Origin: Kondoa malvinella
Lineage: Eukaryota > Basidiomycota > Agaricostilbomycetes > Agaricostilbales > Kondoaceae
Assembly (NCBI GenBank): GCA_039545315.1
Contig: BCIM01000003.1
Span: forward strand, 1,375,637 to 1,439,636
DNA length: 64,000 bases
Reading direction: 5' to 3'
Position 1 is the stretch's first letter, and every line of letters begins with the position of its first letter. The translations under genes and the position numbers were made by a program. Below are positions 33,498 through 44,821 of the stretch, piece by piece. The notes under the pieces are model-generated. The model saw only the letters and a program-made list of their open reading frames with translations. It did not search any database and had not been told where the DNA came from.

Positions 33498-33821
33498 CCT
33501 GCTCAAAGGCACTGGTCTTGCCGAGGCTCACAAAAAACACCGCGCTCCAGAACAAATTCGATGATGGTGAATGTGATCTGCATGCTAAAGTATTTGTTGT
33601 TACATGTTTTACTACACGATCTAGTCATAGATGAAAAAGTACAATTACGTAGAATGCAAATGGCGAATGTCCGTTCACAGACATACGGCTCCAGACGCCT
33701 GCTGTAAGTTTGATGAGACTCAGAGCCATACAGTGCACTGCTCAACTCACCGGCGCTTGCACATCAGAGATATACTGCTCCAGCTTGTCTGCGGCGGAGA
33801 CTTTCATGAGGTTATGGGCTG
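33498..33821. other. convergent intergenic region
   Basis: This 324-nt gap lies between the RraA-like stop and the likely stop of the zinc-finger gene. The minus strand at 33740-33850 could encode an alternative tail for that gene (AVTAHNLMKVSAADKLEQY), but I found no clean splice that joins it in frame. Confidence 0.4.
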
Positions 33822-36820
33822 TTACAGCACGCATCTGACTGACCTGACGGTACCGTTCTCGTGCGGCTTAAAGTTCTGAGCAGACTCGAGCTGAGCGACG
33901 CATTGTTGGCCGGCCTCTGAAAAAAAAAAAAAAAAGGTAAGAAAAAAAAGGAAGAGGGAGGGAGGCAGAGAGGTCCTTTCCTGAACGGTGGTGACGTTGT
34001 AATGCATCAAGTCGTCTGTAACGCTCATAAGCCTTGCTTTGATGATAGGGTAACTTTGACAAACTTGAAAGACCTCTCGCAAGCCAAACACTTGTATTTG
34101 CTAACAGTTGTATGCAGCGTTTCTGCAGGACGTCAGCCACGTCTTGATAGCAGTACGAGTGACTCACGATGCCTCTTGAGATCATGAGCACGAGCAAAAG
34201 CTTTGTCGCAACCGGGTTCAGTACATTCGAAAGCTAGCGACGGAAATCAGCAGGACTTCCGTGAAGCAGAGCTGATACCGTACGCTTGATGTTATTATGA
34301 GCTCTAATGTGCCCCTTCAGGTTGTACGCTCGCGTAAACGACTCGCCACAATAGTCACACTTGAATTTTGCTTCCGTCCCCGGCTTTCTTCTTGCACTGG
34401 CTGCCAGCTTGGTTGCCTTGGTCGTTTGCGAGTCCCAATGAGCAGGATTATCGACTACCTCAGCACCAGTGCTGCTGCTGGTGTGAGAGCGCCCAGATTG
34501 ACTCGGACTTGGACTTGGGCATTGAGATGTGCTAGGCTGCGGCGGGATCTCCATGTTGTTGAAGGGAAAGGGGAAGGGTGTGGTGATCTCGTATGCTGAA
34601 GGATCGAAAGGGTATTGCTTCTGTTCCATTCCCATTGTAGACGAAACAGGCATTGGGTTGTTTATCGGCATGCCCATATAATTGCCTGGGAACAGACGAG
34701 GCGCGCCGTTATCCATGCCGAATGGCATATCCTGATTGGCATAGGGATCCATCATGCGAGGTGCAAAGTTGTAGGCGCGATCAGCATCGTTGTAGGGCCA
34801 TTGAGGTCGAGGTCCGGCTGCAGAGTGTCGACGAGGGCCGATCAGACTATCGCGCATGCTGTCTTGTAGCGAGTATGGACCCAGGGCTTCTGCTGTTGGA
34901 GCATCGCCGCGCGTGAAAGAAGTAGTAGGCGAGATGGATTGCATCGCATTGGGATCAATAGAATTAGGTGCAATGGAGGCCCCCAACTCGCTGAAGCTAG
35001 GCAGGCGCACAGGCGACCGGATTTGGTTCCAGGCATCGATTGGCTGATTCTGCTGTGCTTGCGCTTGATAAAGATAGGATATGTCTGCTTCCGAGTGTGA
35101 GCGCTGTCGATGAGGAGGTCGCTGTTGCCCATCTTGCTGTAGATTATGAATAGGCTGATTCATTGGTATCGGTCCAGAGTAGGTCTCGTGGTGAAAGAGG
35201 GGAGGAGGCGCTTCGCCTAGCTGTTGCATAAGAGCTTGCTCCTGTTGTCGGAAACAGCTCAGAAACAGCACGGTCCACTCAGTAGTCTCGACTCACCTTG
35301 CGATGCTTCTCCGCCTCGGCTATCATCTGCTCGATAATGTTGTTCGTCCCAGCTCTTGCTGTCCTCGGCCCAGCAGTAGTACCGCCCGTCATCGGACTTG
35401 CGCCATCCATCGAGTGGTCTCTGTTTGCAGAGTAAAGAGGAATGTTGAGCGCAGCCAGCTTGTTTGCAGACAAAGGCGGCTTTGGTCGAGCGGTAGGCAA
35501 GTCTTCATCTCCGGCTTCTCCTTGTTCCGAGGGCTCCCCTTCTTCTGAGCCTGCCGGCGATTCAAAGTAAACCTGAGTACCTAGCACAGATGGTCCAGGA
35601 GCTTCTCTTGTATCTGACTCTGGTGCTTGCATTGTTGTATCACGAGAAGGACTCTTCTGGCGTTTCTGTTCTTCTTGTAATACCTTCAACGCTTGAGGTT
35701 GAAAAGATGTAGTATCGTTCTCGGCGTCTAAAGGAGCAAACAAAGATAGCTGGCGGTCTAGATCGTGGACTTCGGCGTCGGTGAATTCTTGACCTTGATG
35801 ATCCGGAGTATCAAAGAAGGATGACCCGGCAATTGAAGCAGGTCGAGAAGCGCCAGAATAAGAGGAAAGAGAGTCGACGATATCGCTGCCGAAGGCTAAG
35901 CAGGAAAAGAAGAAAACTTCAGCAAGCTATCCGGGAAGGACAAAGGGAAAGTTGGAAGACTTACTCGCTCGCCAAGCTTCTGGCTGGCCAAAAGCGTCAA
36001 AGTTGTTGGTAGGTGGATTACCGTAGAGGGAATTGAGATCTGATTGCGAATGGTAAGAAGGAGTATAGCTTCCGCTGTTCCGATCTAGCTGAGACTGTTG
36101 ACTGTACTGGCTATCGTGCAAAAAGTCCCACTGGTGAGCGAATGTTGAGGCTGGTAGTTCTGAATTCTGGTCTAGAGGGATGTCAGACGAGTTACCAGAG
36201 AGCGAAGACGAATTCTTGTTTTTGCCGAGCTCGAAACTGGTGGGCGAGAGGGAAGCAGAGGTCGGTAGTGGAGACTGGGCAGTGCTTGAAGTAGGCGAGA
36301 GGAGGTTTTGAGTGTGATGAAGAGCGGTATCGAGGCGTAAAGATGGGGCAATACCTAGCATCGTAAATCAGAATCTTGAAATAGCTGAGAAGCCGACTTC
36401 GGGCGTAGAGAAGGATAGACTACCTGGTGCGCTAGATGAAGATGAAGTATCTGAAGTACGCACGGCAGTTACAGAAGGAAAGCCAGCCGGTTCAGCAGAC
36501 GTGCTGGATGAATCTTGAGTCAAAGGGAAAGCGGAAGTCGATGGGTATGGCTCTATAGCTGTTGCTGACTGGTCGAATAAAGACCGCGAGAAAGCTGTTT
36601 CCGGTGTGCGTTGAAGAAGATCTGCGTCTAGATTTCGCTGATATTGGGTCGCTCCAGTCTGGCCTTCTGACGATTGAGAGCTCTTTCTAGCTGGGAGCCA
36701 ATCTTCCAATAGAGATAATCCACGAGGAGGAGGGGCTTTCGTTCGCAGGTGGTTGTACACTTGAGGGGGATCCTGGGAGGGGACAGCCCTAGGCGGTGAA
36801 TTGTGAGAAGACCCTTGCAT
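33822..36820 (-). CDS. C2H2 zinc-finger transcription factor, Crz1/Swi5-like
   Basis: This large, mostly disordered protein starts MQGSSHNSPPRAVPSQDPPQ at 36820 and is rich in Ser, Gln and Pro. The fingers are at the C-terminus. Finger 1 is KFKCDYCGESFTRAYNLKGH. After an intron, finger 2 reads PFECTEPGCDKAFARAHDLK. After another intron comes a degenerate third finger, YKCLACERRLDALQRHHRSE, then AGQQCVAQLESAQ. This layout resembles calcineurin-responsive Crz1 and the Swi5/Ace2 group; I cannot separate them. I see no clear calcineurin docking motif. One intron near the third finger (33917-33980) lacks a GT donor. The 3' end is uncertain: the shortest reading stops with TAA at 33822-33824. Confidence 0.7.
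33917..33980 (-). other. probable intron with GA-AG ends
   Basis: Family conservation of the finger end (RHHRSEAGQQC) requires removing these 64 nt. The 5' end reads GAAAGG instead of GTAAGG, one base away from the consensus. The 3' end is a normal T-rich tract with CAG. It is either a rare GA-AG intron or a base error in the sequence. Confidence 0.5.
33920..33935 (+). repeat. A16 homopolymer (T16 on the minus strand)
   Basis: A run of 16 A, followed closely by a second A-rich run, forms the polypyrimidine tract of the intron 33917-33980 on the minus strand. Such runs are prone to length errors, but the intron would absorb those. Confidence 0.9.
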
Positions 36821-37326
36821 AACGAATGCTGTGGAATGAAACACCGCTTAAACAAGGGAACAGCCGAAGTCGAAGCGTCCTTCTATGGCTAGCAAAAGCG
36901 TTCTTGTAGCACACGACAAGCTGCCTTGGCCTGCCCTACGATATTGTGTAGACAGGGACTGGTCTGTGAAAGCACGTGGAGCGGTGTACAGCTGCTTTCA
37001 CTGTCCCAGAACCGCTGATATCTACTTCTAGCACTTCTCTGAGCTTGTTGCAGGCAGACGAGCTGGATTGAAAGCTCTGGCTGGCCAGAATAGGCAAAAT
37101 CTTGTACGTGAGGACACAAATAGACGTCCACTTGCTGCCTTGTGGTGTGTATCTGTTGCGTCTAGGTATCCCTCTGATGTATATGAGCTAGTGGCCAGAG
37201 GCCGTCACGATATGAAATAGGTTTGTGGGCTAACTCGAAATTCATGCATTCATGCAGCATCTGCCAGTCTATTTCTCTTTTCTAAACAGCCATGGCTATG
37301 ACGTGAGCATCACATTGCAGAGCTGT
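36821..37326. other. intergenic region
   Basis: These 506 nt lie between two genes on the minus strand and should hold the promoter of the zinc-finger gene. I see no coding segment, RNA gene or repeat. Confidence 0.4.
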
Positions 37327-37854
37327 TCATGACACCATTGGCAATGAAGATCTGGGTACCAGCAAGCCTAGTGTAACTGACGGAAAACGAGCGGCATTCT
37401 CCTCCGCTTGCAACCTCGCTTTCGGATGATCAATAGCAGCATTAATACTGTCAATCTTGGCCAGGTGCAATCCCTCGATTGACGAATACCGGATCATGTA
37501 TCTGTTGGAAGGGTTGGCATTCGGCTTATGGCGTACTATAGCAATGGGCTGGACTCGTCCGTGTAGGTAAGCATAGTAGATCCCAGGCATTTGATGAACT
37601 CGAGGATTGAAGGCTTCCTTTTTCCATTCTCCAGTCGCATTGGAGCAGCGATAGACGTCTGTCGAATGCGGCGGTGCTGATTTAGATTCGCTAGAACTGG
37701 ATGAAAATGAGTCGAGAGAGGGTCTTGCTATCCGGTCAGCATGATGGACTATATCTAAAGTTGCTTCCTCATCGGGCTCGCTTGTAAATTGCTCCAAGTC
37801 TCCGTTGATGGTTCTTTCAAGGACCAGATGAGGTGAAGAATGGTGATGACCCAT
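37327..37854 (-). CDS. Small hypothetical protein
   Basis: A single open exon encodes 175 residues starting MGHHHSSPHLVLERTINGD. It continues with a Ser-rich stretch and a more ordered C-terminal half containing FNPRVHQMPGIYYAYLHGRV, then YMIRYSSIEGLHLAKIDSIN and DHPKARLQAEENAARFPSVT. I do not recognise it. A final short intron is possible, which would change only the last residues. Codon use and the mix of residues support real coding, but no cofactor or catalytic motif stands out. Confidence 0.5.
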   Translation of the reverse strand: MGHHHSSPHLVLERTINGDLEQFTSEPDEEATLDIVHHADRIARPSLDSFSSSSSESKSAPPHSTDVYRCSNATGEWKKEAFNPRVHQMPGIYYAYLHGRVQPIAIVRHKPNANPSNRYMIRYSSIEGLHLAKIDSINAAIDHPKARLQAEENAARFPSVTLGLLVPRSSLPMVS

Positions 37855-38251
37855 GCCGTACCAGACAGCGCTTGAGAACAGTAAACGAAAGTGTATAGGG
37901 AAGACCGGCTCCGCGTAGTTGAGGAAAAGAAAGATATAGCGGCTTGACAGCGGCGACTCGAAACAAAGGACAAAGGATCGTCCAGCTAGCGAGATGTCAA
38001 CGCTTTATTCATAACAGCTGACAGGCTTCCATGAATGAGAGAACGCGAGGTGGTGCTCAAGGCACAAGACAAGGTCGGGCAGGCAGATTGCCTTCTCTTC
38101 TTACAGCAATAGCCATTCAGGCTGGCCAGCGTCTTGCCGCATCCATCAGCTAGGGAGTGGCTTCGATAGGCATCCGCTGCTGGCCGGAGACATACAACCT
38201 GCAAAACCTTGTGCAAACATCGACAACTTGACTTTGGCGTGCAATCAGGAC
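37855..38251. other. divergent intergenic region
   Basis: These 397 nt lie between the small unknown gene and OMA1 and should hold both promoters. The OMA1 frame is open upstream to 38228, but only with a TTG, so I place the start at 38252. Confidence 0.4.
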
Positions 38252-40206
38252 ATGCAAAAGGCCTTCGAGCGGCTCTTAGTCGCCAGACCAGCTTTGCGAC
38301 CTCTTCAAGCTGTCAATGGAAGCAAACACAGACTGTCGTTGGTGCAGAACAAGCCTCAAAGCGGATTTCCTCCCTCTCGCTCTTTTCGTGCTTCTACTGC
38401 TCGTCGAGATGTCCTTTTCGTTTCTATTCCCGCTTTCAAGGTATGCACGCACACCACATTATCAGACGGTAGAAACAGCTGATAGGCCTCTGCTAGGCTT
38501 CTTTGCTAGCCATCACTCGCATAACACTAGTGACTCTGCCCTTCTGGTGGAGATGGAGACTGTTCAAGCGCTTTCCTGCTGCGACTCGACTGCTGCTTCA
38601 GATTCCGCTGCTCGCTTGTGTGGTCGTGCTAGCTCTGGGTATAGATCAATCACCAGTCAGTACTGTCAGGGACTTGTTCATCCTAGCTGAATGTGCACTG
38701 ATAGCATACTGCTCGTTGGCGACTGCTGCTGATGTCCGAGCGCGAAGGTCTGCAAACATCTACAGTATGTGTTGCATATGACCTGACCTACCGGCCCTAG
38801 AGTTTGAGTGGAGCCAGGCCCGCTTCGTGAGCCTTCAAGATACAGCGCATTAAAGAGGTATTGATCGAGACACAGGAAAGCATCATGGCAGAGCATCCTC
38901 AGGTGCTGAAGAGCGATGACGAACGAGTGGTCCTAGTCAAGCAAGTCTGTGATAGACTCATAGCAGCGTATGATCTTCATTCCAAGCTGATATATGACCC
39001 GCTCACACACTAGATAGTCTGGCTGCAATGGACACGCCTTGCGTCTCAGCTTCAGGCTTCCTCCGTGTAACGGACGAGATGTCAGAAAAGATGCGCAAAA
39101 CTCCAGTACAGCCCTCGGCGAGAACGAAGACTGCGCATATGCCTTTCAAACCGCCATCCTCGAATCCGAACAAAGGTGAGCCATCCAGATACACTCTTGA
39201 GAGCATAGGCTGAATGGAAACAACAGTTCTCAGCGAGTCTTCGTGGGACATCTATGTCATTGAATCTCCTGAGATCAATGCCTTTGTTGTGAGTCCTGCA
39301 GTCGAAAGTATCCTGACTTCGCTCACTACCGTTCAGCTGCCTACTAAAGAGCTCTTCGTCAACACTGGTCTCATAAATCTGCTCAACAAGGATGAACAAC
39401 TTCTCGCCGCAGTGCTCAGCCATGAGATATCGGTACTTCTTTTGCCTTTTCAGAAGACCACGCTGACTTTCCGCCTTAGCACGTTATGGAAAGTCAGTCA
39501 TTTAGAATTACTTCACGCCTTTGTTTGATCTCTTTGCGTCTGGTTGCAGGACATGCTGGTATGCTGTCACCCTTACATAAGTTTTTCTTCGCTCATGACT
39601 GTTCAAGTCGAGAATATGGGCTTCTATGCACTTAGCTCCGTTGCTTTCGATGTCGTTCGCGGTATTTCTTGGGCATTAACACGTCAGCCGCTCAAGATCC
39701 AACTTAGCTGTGGCTGAACCTTTCCACAGTATCGTTCCCCTTTTTACAAGACGCGATGGCTTCAGCAATCAACTTCACCAACGATACGCTCGCGAGTCGC
39801 GCTTATAGTAGGCAGTTAGAGATTGAGGCAGACAAGCTTGGCTTACAGGTATACCAAAACTGTGCGATGACCCGCTGCAACTGACAGCATTACAGGTCAT
39901 GGCTCGAGCAGGCTACAACCCGCATAATGCAACACAGTTGTGGTCTTTCTTACATGAAGTCGAAGAGGAAACGACGAAAGCAAGCGAAGAATTTTGCCTG
40001 CACAACTCAGCTCTGATGCGAACTCACCCACTTGGCGAAGATCGCATAAAGGTAAGTAGTGCTGATGTGGCCATGAAAGACGCTCAAGACGTTTGTAGGC
40101 TGTTACCCAAGACATGCCGCAAGCTATGAAGCTGTTCGACAAGTCGGACAAAGCGCCTATCGCAATTACCAAAAAGCCGAACAAAGCAGAAGCTCCCACA
40201 ACGTGA
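38252..40206 (+). CDS. OMA1: OMA1-type mitochondrial metalloprotease (M48)
   Basis: This is an M48 peptidase like OMA1, an inner-membrane protease that acts in mitochondrial quality control and stress response. The start MQKAFERLLVARPALRPLQ is basic and amphipathic, a likely mitochondrial presequence. A hydrophobic segment follows (RLLLQIPLLACVVVLALGID). The catalytic part reads WDIYVIESPEINAF, then ELFVNTGLINLLNKDEQLLA, then the HExxH motif split by an intron: VLSHEIS|HVMERHAVENM. The third metal ligand region is LEIEADKLGLQVMARAGYNP, and HPLGEDRIK lies near the end. The TGA is at 40204-40206. About ten introns are present, including a 9-nt exon at 39550-39558. The exons between 38760 and 39170 are only partly resolved. 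It is convergent with the oxysterol-binding gene, 103 nt away. Confidence 0.87.
39550..39558 (+). other. OMA1: 9-nt micro-exon in OMA1
   Basis: The nine bases GACATGCTG lie between an acceptor TTGCAG and a donor GTATGC. Including them joins the flanking exons to give VMERHAVENM, matching the R-H-x-x-E region after the HExxH motif in OMA1 relatives. Skipping them would keep the frame but remove the conserved RHA. Confidence 0.8.
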
Positions 40207-40309
40207 CAAGAACCGATCATTGCATGCATTAACCCTAACTGAACAGATTTGTATATACCTGTATTTATTGTACATAAAGCATCCAAACAAGTAGAGGTCA
40301 TCCAGCCAA

Positions 40310-43300
40310 TCACTTTTTTGCTTCCAGCAGCTCGAAATCTCCGAAGATGTGGTCGACATCCTGCCATTCTGCTTGTTCTCCTTGTTCCTTCGCATGACCG
40401 ACGCGGAAACGCTCTGCAAAGTAAGCCAGCTCCCCGTCAGTCTTGGCAGGCTCCCAATATCCTTCGCCTGTATCAGCATCCTTGACCTTTAAAGAGGTAA
40501 TCAGCACATAGTAACTTTGCAACAAGGTTGATCAATCACCTTGCTGAACCATCGAGGCTTGTGTGGTGGCAACTCGCCGGTTTCTCTCTTCTGACGGGTC
40601 TTCCGTTGCAAACCTTCGAGACCGGTTTTCAAATCGTTTGCTTCTTCAAAGTGACCTGACTCGAATGCGTGAAGATCTGGTCGCAGTCGACAATCAGTTG
40701 GTGGAAGCCAGGGTGTCAGCTCGTCGTTCTTATCATTGAGAGTGATCGCGTAAGGAGTAAGGTTGAAAGGCGAATTTGGAGGCTTTTCGGTATTCTTCCA
40801 CAGCAAGATGTAGGCATTTTCTTGCGGGACTTCGGCGTCAGGTAGTAAATCGGTACTTGAGCTGCCAGCACGCCTTGCGACAAGCTGAGTGTTCCATCGA
40901 CCAGCAACGTCGAATACCTTGTTGCCTTGACCGTCGAAGACTTCACCTTTGATCTCGCGAGCATTTGCTGCCCGCCAGCCTCTTGGCTTGAACTCCAAGA
41001 CTGCTTTATCGCCAGTTCGATGATTGATCACAGTCATTGTGCCAGAGTGATCGATGATTGGCGTGCCCATGATAAAGTTGCTGACATTGGTCGTGACCTT
41101 CTTCCATGAGTAGTGCTCGAGCGGCTGACCTTCCGAATCTTTCGGATAGTCTGCTCCTGCTCTTTCAGCCGGTATGCGGAGTTCACCTGGAAGGAAAGTC
41201 AAAAGACGTCCCTTTGCGCCCTTGGGATATGAACGCACAGTGAGCTACACCTGTAGGTCGAATTTCGAAACTCTTGCCGTTGAACTTGTTTCGTGCGTCG
41301 ACTTCACCGCTGTAGCGCCATTGCGGGCTTTCAGCTATGCATGCACTGATAGGCGGGTGATGCGATACTTGTTCGCTCATCTGTCCAAAAATTAAAATTA
41401 AGAAGAGATCCACAACAATGAATTTGTCACATACGTATCGGTAGTGCTTGTCCCAACTCGCGTACTCGAATGTCTCGCCAAGCATAGGGTTGAATGGTTT
41501 GGCTATCCGGCCTAGCGTGCTGGAATAGTTGCTCATCGCGAACGCGGCTACGTATGCTGTCCGGATGGTGGAATCTTCCGCCTGAGCAGCTGCATCCAAG
41601 CATTCGCTGAATTCCTGCAAGACTATCAATAGGGCCTATGGATTTCATGGAAAGGTTGCATACCATATCTTCGGCCATTCTCTCGAGCACTATCAAACAT
41701 AGTCAGTAATCGCCTTTTGGCTAATTGCATGAGACATACTGGACGTGGGCTCATTGAACGATGTCGGCATACTGATCTTGGTCAAGTCCTTTCCAATGCT
41801 GTTCTTTAAGATTCCCCACAGCGAAACGCTCGGCCGATCATCAACCGAAATGGGCAGCTTCGTCCTCAGATTCTTGTATGCATTCATGGACGCTTTCTTT
41901 GCTTCATCTACCTTGAAGTTTTCAGGCCAAGGTTGCTCAGCAGGCGCTTGTAGAGGTGGATCGACTTTGAGTTGTAGATTGCCTGATTCGACCGCCTCAA
42001 AGAATTCGTCATCTTCTTCGTCGGAAGAGACTGCTTCTACTTCAGCTTCCGCCATAGCAGCGGTCATAGGCGTTGTGATGGATTGAAGTTGTCCTCTTGG
42101 TGACCCATCACCCTTCATGGTCGATTCTGACATGACAGACTTGGTAGGCGAGTTCAACAACTCCATCCTCACTTCCTTGAGCTCTCTCTTCCGCCTAGAC
42201 CCCTTCTCTGCTGTCCTCTGCAAGACTTGCTCCAACTCTTCATGCTGCGCAGCGACTTGATGCATGTTCTCTTCCCATAATTGTCTCGTGTGGCTTTCTC
42301 GCTCGAACCGACGGATATACCACTTCTCACGATCATTGATCTGATCGCTGTACTCATCCAACATGACGCCTAGGCGTTTCAGACCTTGCCGTAGAGCATT
42401 CTTGACATCTTGACTTCCTGACAAATCATCAATGAGCGAATCGGAAGCTTCCACTTGGGCTTTAGCAGAAGTAGCGAGAAGGTAAAAGTTTTCTTCGTGT
42501 GGTGGTCGAGCGCCGTCATCCAATTCGCCAGCAAAAGTGAGCAGACTGGCATTGTCTGTGTCTTCTACCAATGAAGGGTTGATGGATTCATGCATTGAGG
42601 GCGTGACGGAAGTAGGTTGAGATGGAACAGAGAGCTCGTTTGAAGATGAATTGGCTGTTCCTCCGAGATTGGCGTTCGAGGCTGGGCGATTCATGGCTCT
42701 GTTCTTCAATGCACCGAATTTCGACTGTCTCTTCGGGTTGGCAGGTAGATCTTGTTCAGAAGCAGATGGCGATCCGATACTAGAAGCACCGCTTGGAGAA
42801 TGACCGAAAGAAGTCTCGTCGCCACTTTGACCGCCTGATGGACTTCGCATCGCGGTGGAAGTCCGAGGCACAGCAAGAGAGGAAAGCGAAGGCTGAGATG
42901 AATGACCCATACGCGGACTAGTAGGAGCAGGCTCCATGTGCGCTTTCAGGTCTTCCACCCATCGAATAGCTTCCAGCGGATGATCGGCTCGGCAGTAAAA
43001 TTTGTACTTTGTCACGGTGGAAGAGATTTCAAACTTCATTTTGTCTTCTGATAGACCGGTGATCTTGGCTTGGTTTAGAGTGATGGTACCACGAGAAGCT
43101 CTGCCTTCATCGTCTTGATGACGGTAGTAGGTGAGTTGACCATTTTGTAGCACGAACCAGCGTTGTTTGTAGCCTCTTTTAATCAACGCAGTCAGTATCA
43201 AGCATTCGTAAAAAGTGATGTAGGAAGCTCACTTGGCCATGTTGGTCCACTTCTCCAAATAGCCTTTCCGAACAGGCAGATTGCCATCCGAAGGGTCGGC

Positions 43301-44220
43301 CAAGCTGCTTCCTGAGACCGCTCTGAGTGCAGCTCCTTCCTTGACTACGGCTGTCCGAAGAAGAATACGATATATGAGCCGAAGCTCAGACATCACATGT
43401 CTTACGGACCTTGTTTGAACCACTCTTTCGTCTCTGCATCTTTCGCGCTATCGACCGATAATTTGCCTCGACCATCTTTTGCCAGTACATCTGCTCCTTT
43501 CTCTACACAAAGCTCCAACAGAGGTATGTCCTTTCGTTTGGCCGCTATTGACAGAAAATAAAATGAGGCTGTGCCAATTCGCTCAAGCAGTGCAAGCTCA
43601 CCTTCATGGAGCACGGTAGTTCCTTTGACTTTGGCTGAAAAGTCTATACACCTTGCTCTTCTTCTCTGAACCCAAGCTACCAATTCATCCCTCTCGGCGC
43701 CATTGGCATAAGCGGCCAATAATTCATGATAAGTCTGATTGAACTGATTCCTGCTTGTTTGGACCAATCGGGCGACTTCACCGGATTTAGCACGCTCAAG
43801 GCAAGTCCGACCTTCGTCGTCTTTGATTGCGTCGTCAATGTCTGGTTGCGAGAGGAGCACGGCGATGATGTCTAATCTTCCCAAAGCGCAAGCTAGGTGC
43901 AGCGGAGTTTCACCAGACGCATCTCGAGCATTGAGATCACCTGGTCTGTGATCCAGAATCAAGGGAACGACAGAGACACGAGCGCAGCGGATAGCCAAAT
44001 GCAAAGGCGTTGGTTTCTGCTTGTTCGGACTTGCAGTATTTGAAGGACTCGAGGCAGGAATAGCTTTGAGATAGTCAATTAGTTGATGCGTGTCTTGAGT
44101 GGTCGAAGCGTCGGAATAAGATCTCAAAGCTTCCAAGAGTTGCATCGTTTGCAGCGCTTGGTTGGGACTGCTAGGGCTGTCGGCCTGACCAGTGCTGCCA
44201 TTTCTGGCTAAGGCAGACAT
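40310..44220 (-). CDS. Oxysterol-binding protein with ankyrin, PH, FFAT and ORD (Osh1/Osh2 type)
   Basis: This sterol or phosphoinositide transfer protein of about 1,200 residues follows the Osh1/Osh2 plan. Ankyrin repeats lie near the N-terminus (TPLHLAIRCARVSVVPLIL, GETPLHLACALGRLDIIAVL). A PH domain follows an intron near 43210 (GYKQRWFVLQNGQLTYYRHQ to EAIRWVEDLKAH). A long linker holds the FFAT motif EFFEAVE within an acidic context, which binds VAP proteins at the ER. The C-terminal ORD carries the family signature EQVSHHPPISA, then MGTPIIDHSGTM and KSLEEGYWEPAK-like text near the end. The TGA is at 40310-40312. The ATG at 44220 begins MSALARNGSTG. Ankyrin, PH and FFAT together fit a role at ER contact sites. 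Its start is divergent from the CsbD-like gene, 109 nt away. Confidence 0.92.
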
Positions 44221-44329
44221 CTCTCAGCGGAAATATCGACGTTCAGGTGAAAGAACAGATGATAGCGGATGTCGTTGCGGTGTTCCTTGCCCTCGGTCCC
44301 TTTAAGCACCACCAAGGCACTCTACAGCA

Positions 44330-44799
44330 ATGTCAGGCATAGAATCCAACGTGAGCCGCCTCTCATATCTTCCCGCTAGAGACAAACGCTCAATGCCGTC
44401 ATATCATGCAGGTTCAAAACAATGGTACGCTCCTCTTCCACTCCTTATCTGCAGTCTCTAACAATGTGTAACAGTCCCACTCGACTCGCATCCTCAAGGT
44501 CAACCGATCACTGTCGAGGCGCAACCGACTTTCAAGGAAAGAGTAAGCTGCCTCGGTATCCGCTCAGCTAGTCAACTAACGAGCCGTAGGTAATGGGAGA
44601 AGCCAAAGTCCTTCGCGGCACAGTCACACGGAACGATCAGCTCAAAGCAGAAGGTGAAGAGCTCATCATGGGTGTTAGCGAGAAGAGCGCTTCTACCAAC
44701 AAGGCGATAGAAGCTCAATCTGCTCAGAAGCTAGATGACATCGATGTGTATAGACCAACGGGCGGGATGAAGGGGACAGCAACAGAAGGGCAGATCTGA
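44330..44799 (+). CDS. Small CsbD-like hypothetical protein
   Basis: Four exons give a protein of about 105 residues: MSGIESN, then VQNNVPLDSHPQGQ and a last exon VMGEAKVLRGTVTRNDQLKA. The GEAKVLRGxxTRNxxLKAEG region resembles the CsbD-like motif of small stress-linked proteins found across fungi and bacteria, though I give this from memory and without a score. There is no membrane segment or catalytic motif. It stops only 22 nt before the stop of the converging monooxygenase gene, and its start lies 109 nt from the divergent oxysterol-binding gene, so its untranslated regions must overlap with neighbours or be very short. Confidence 0.6.
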
Positions 44800-44821
44800 A
44801 CATGAAACCGTGATCACATTC

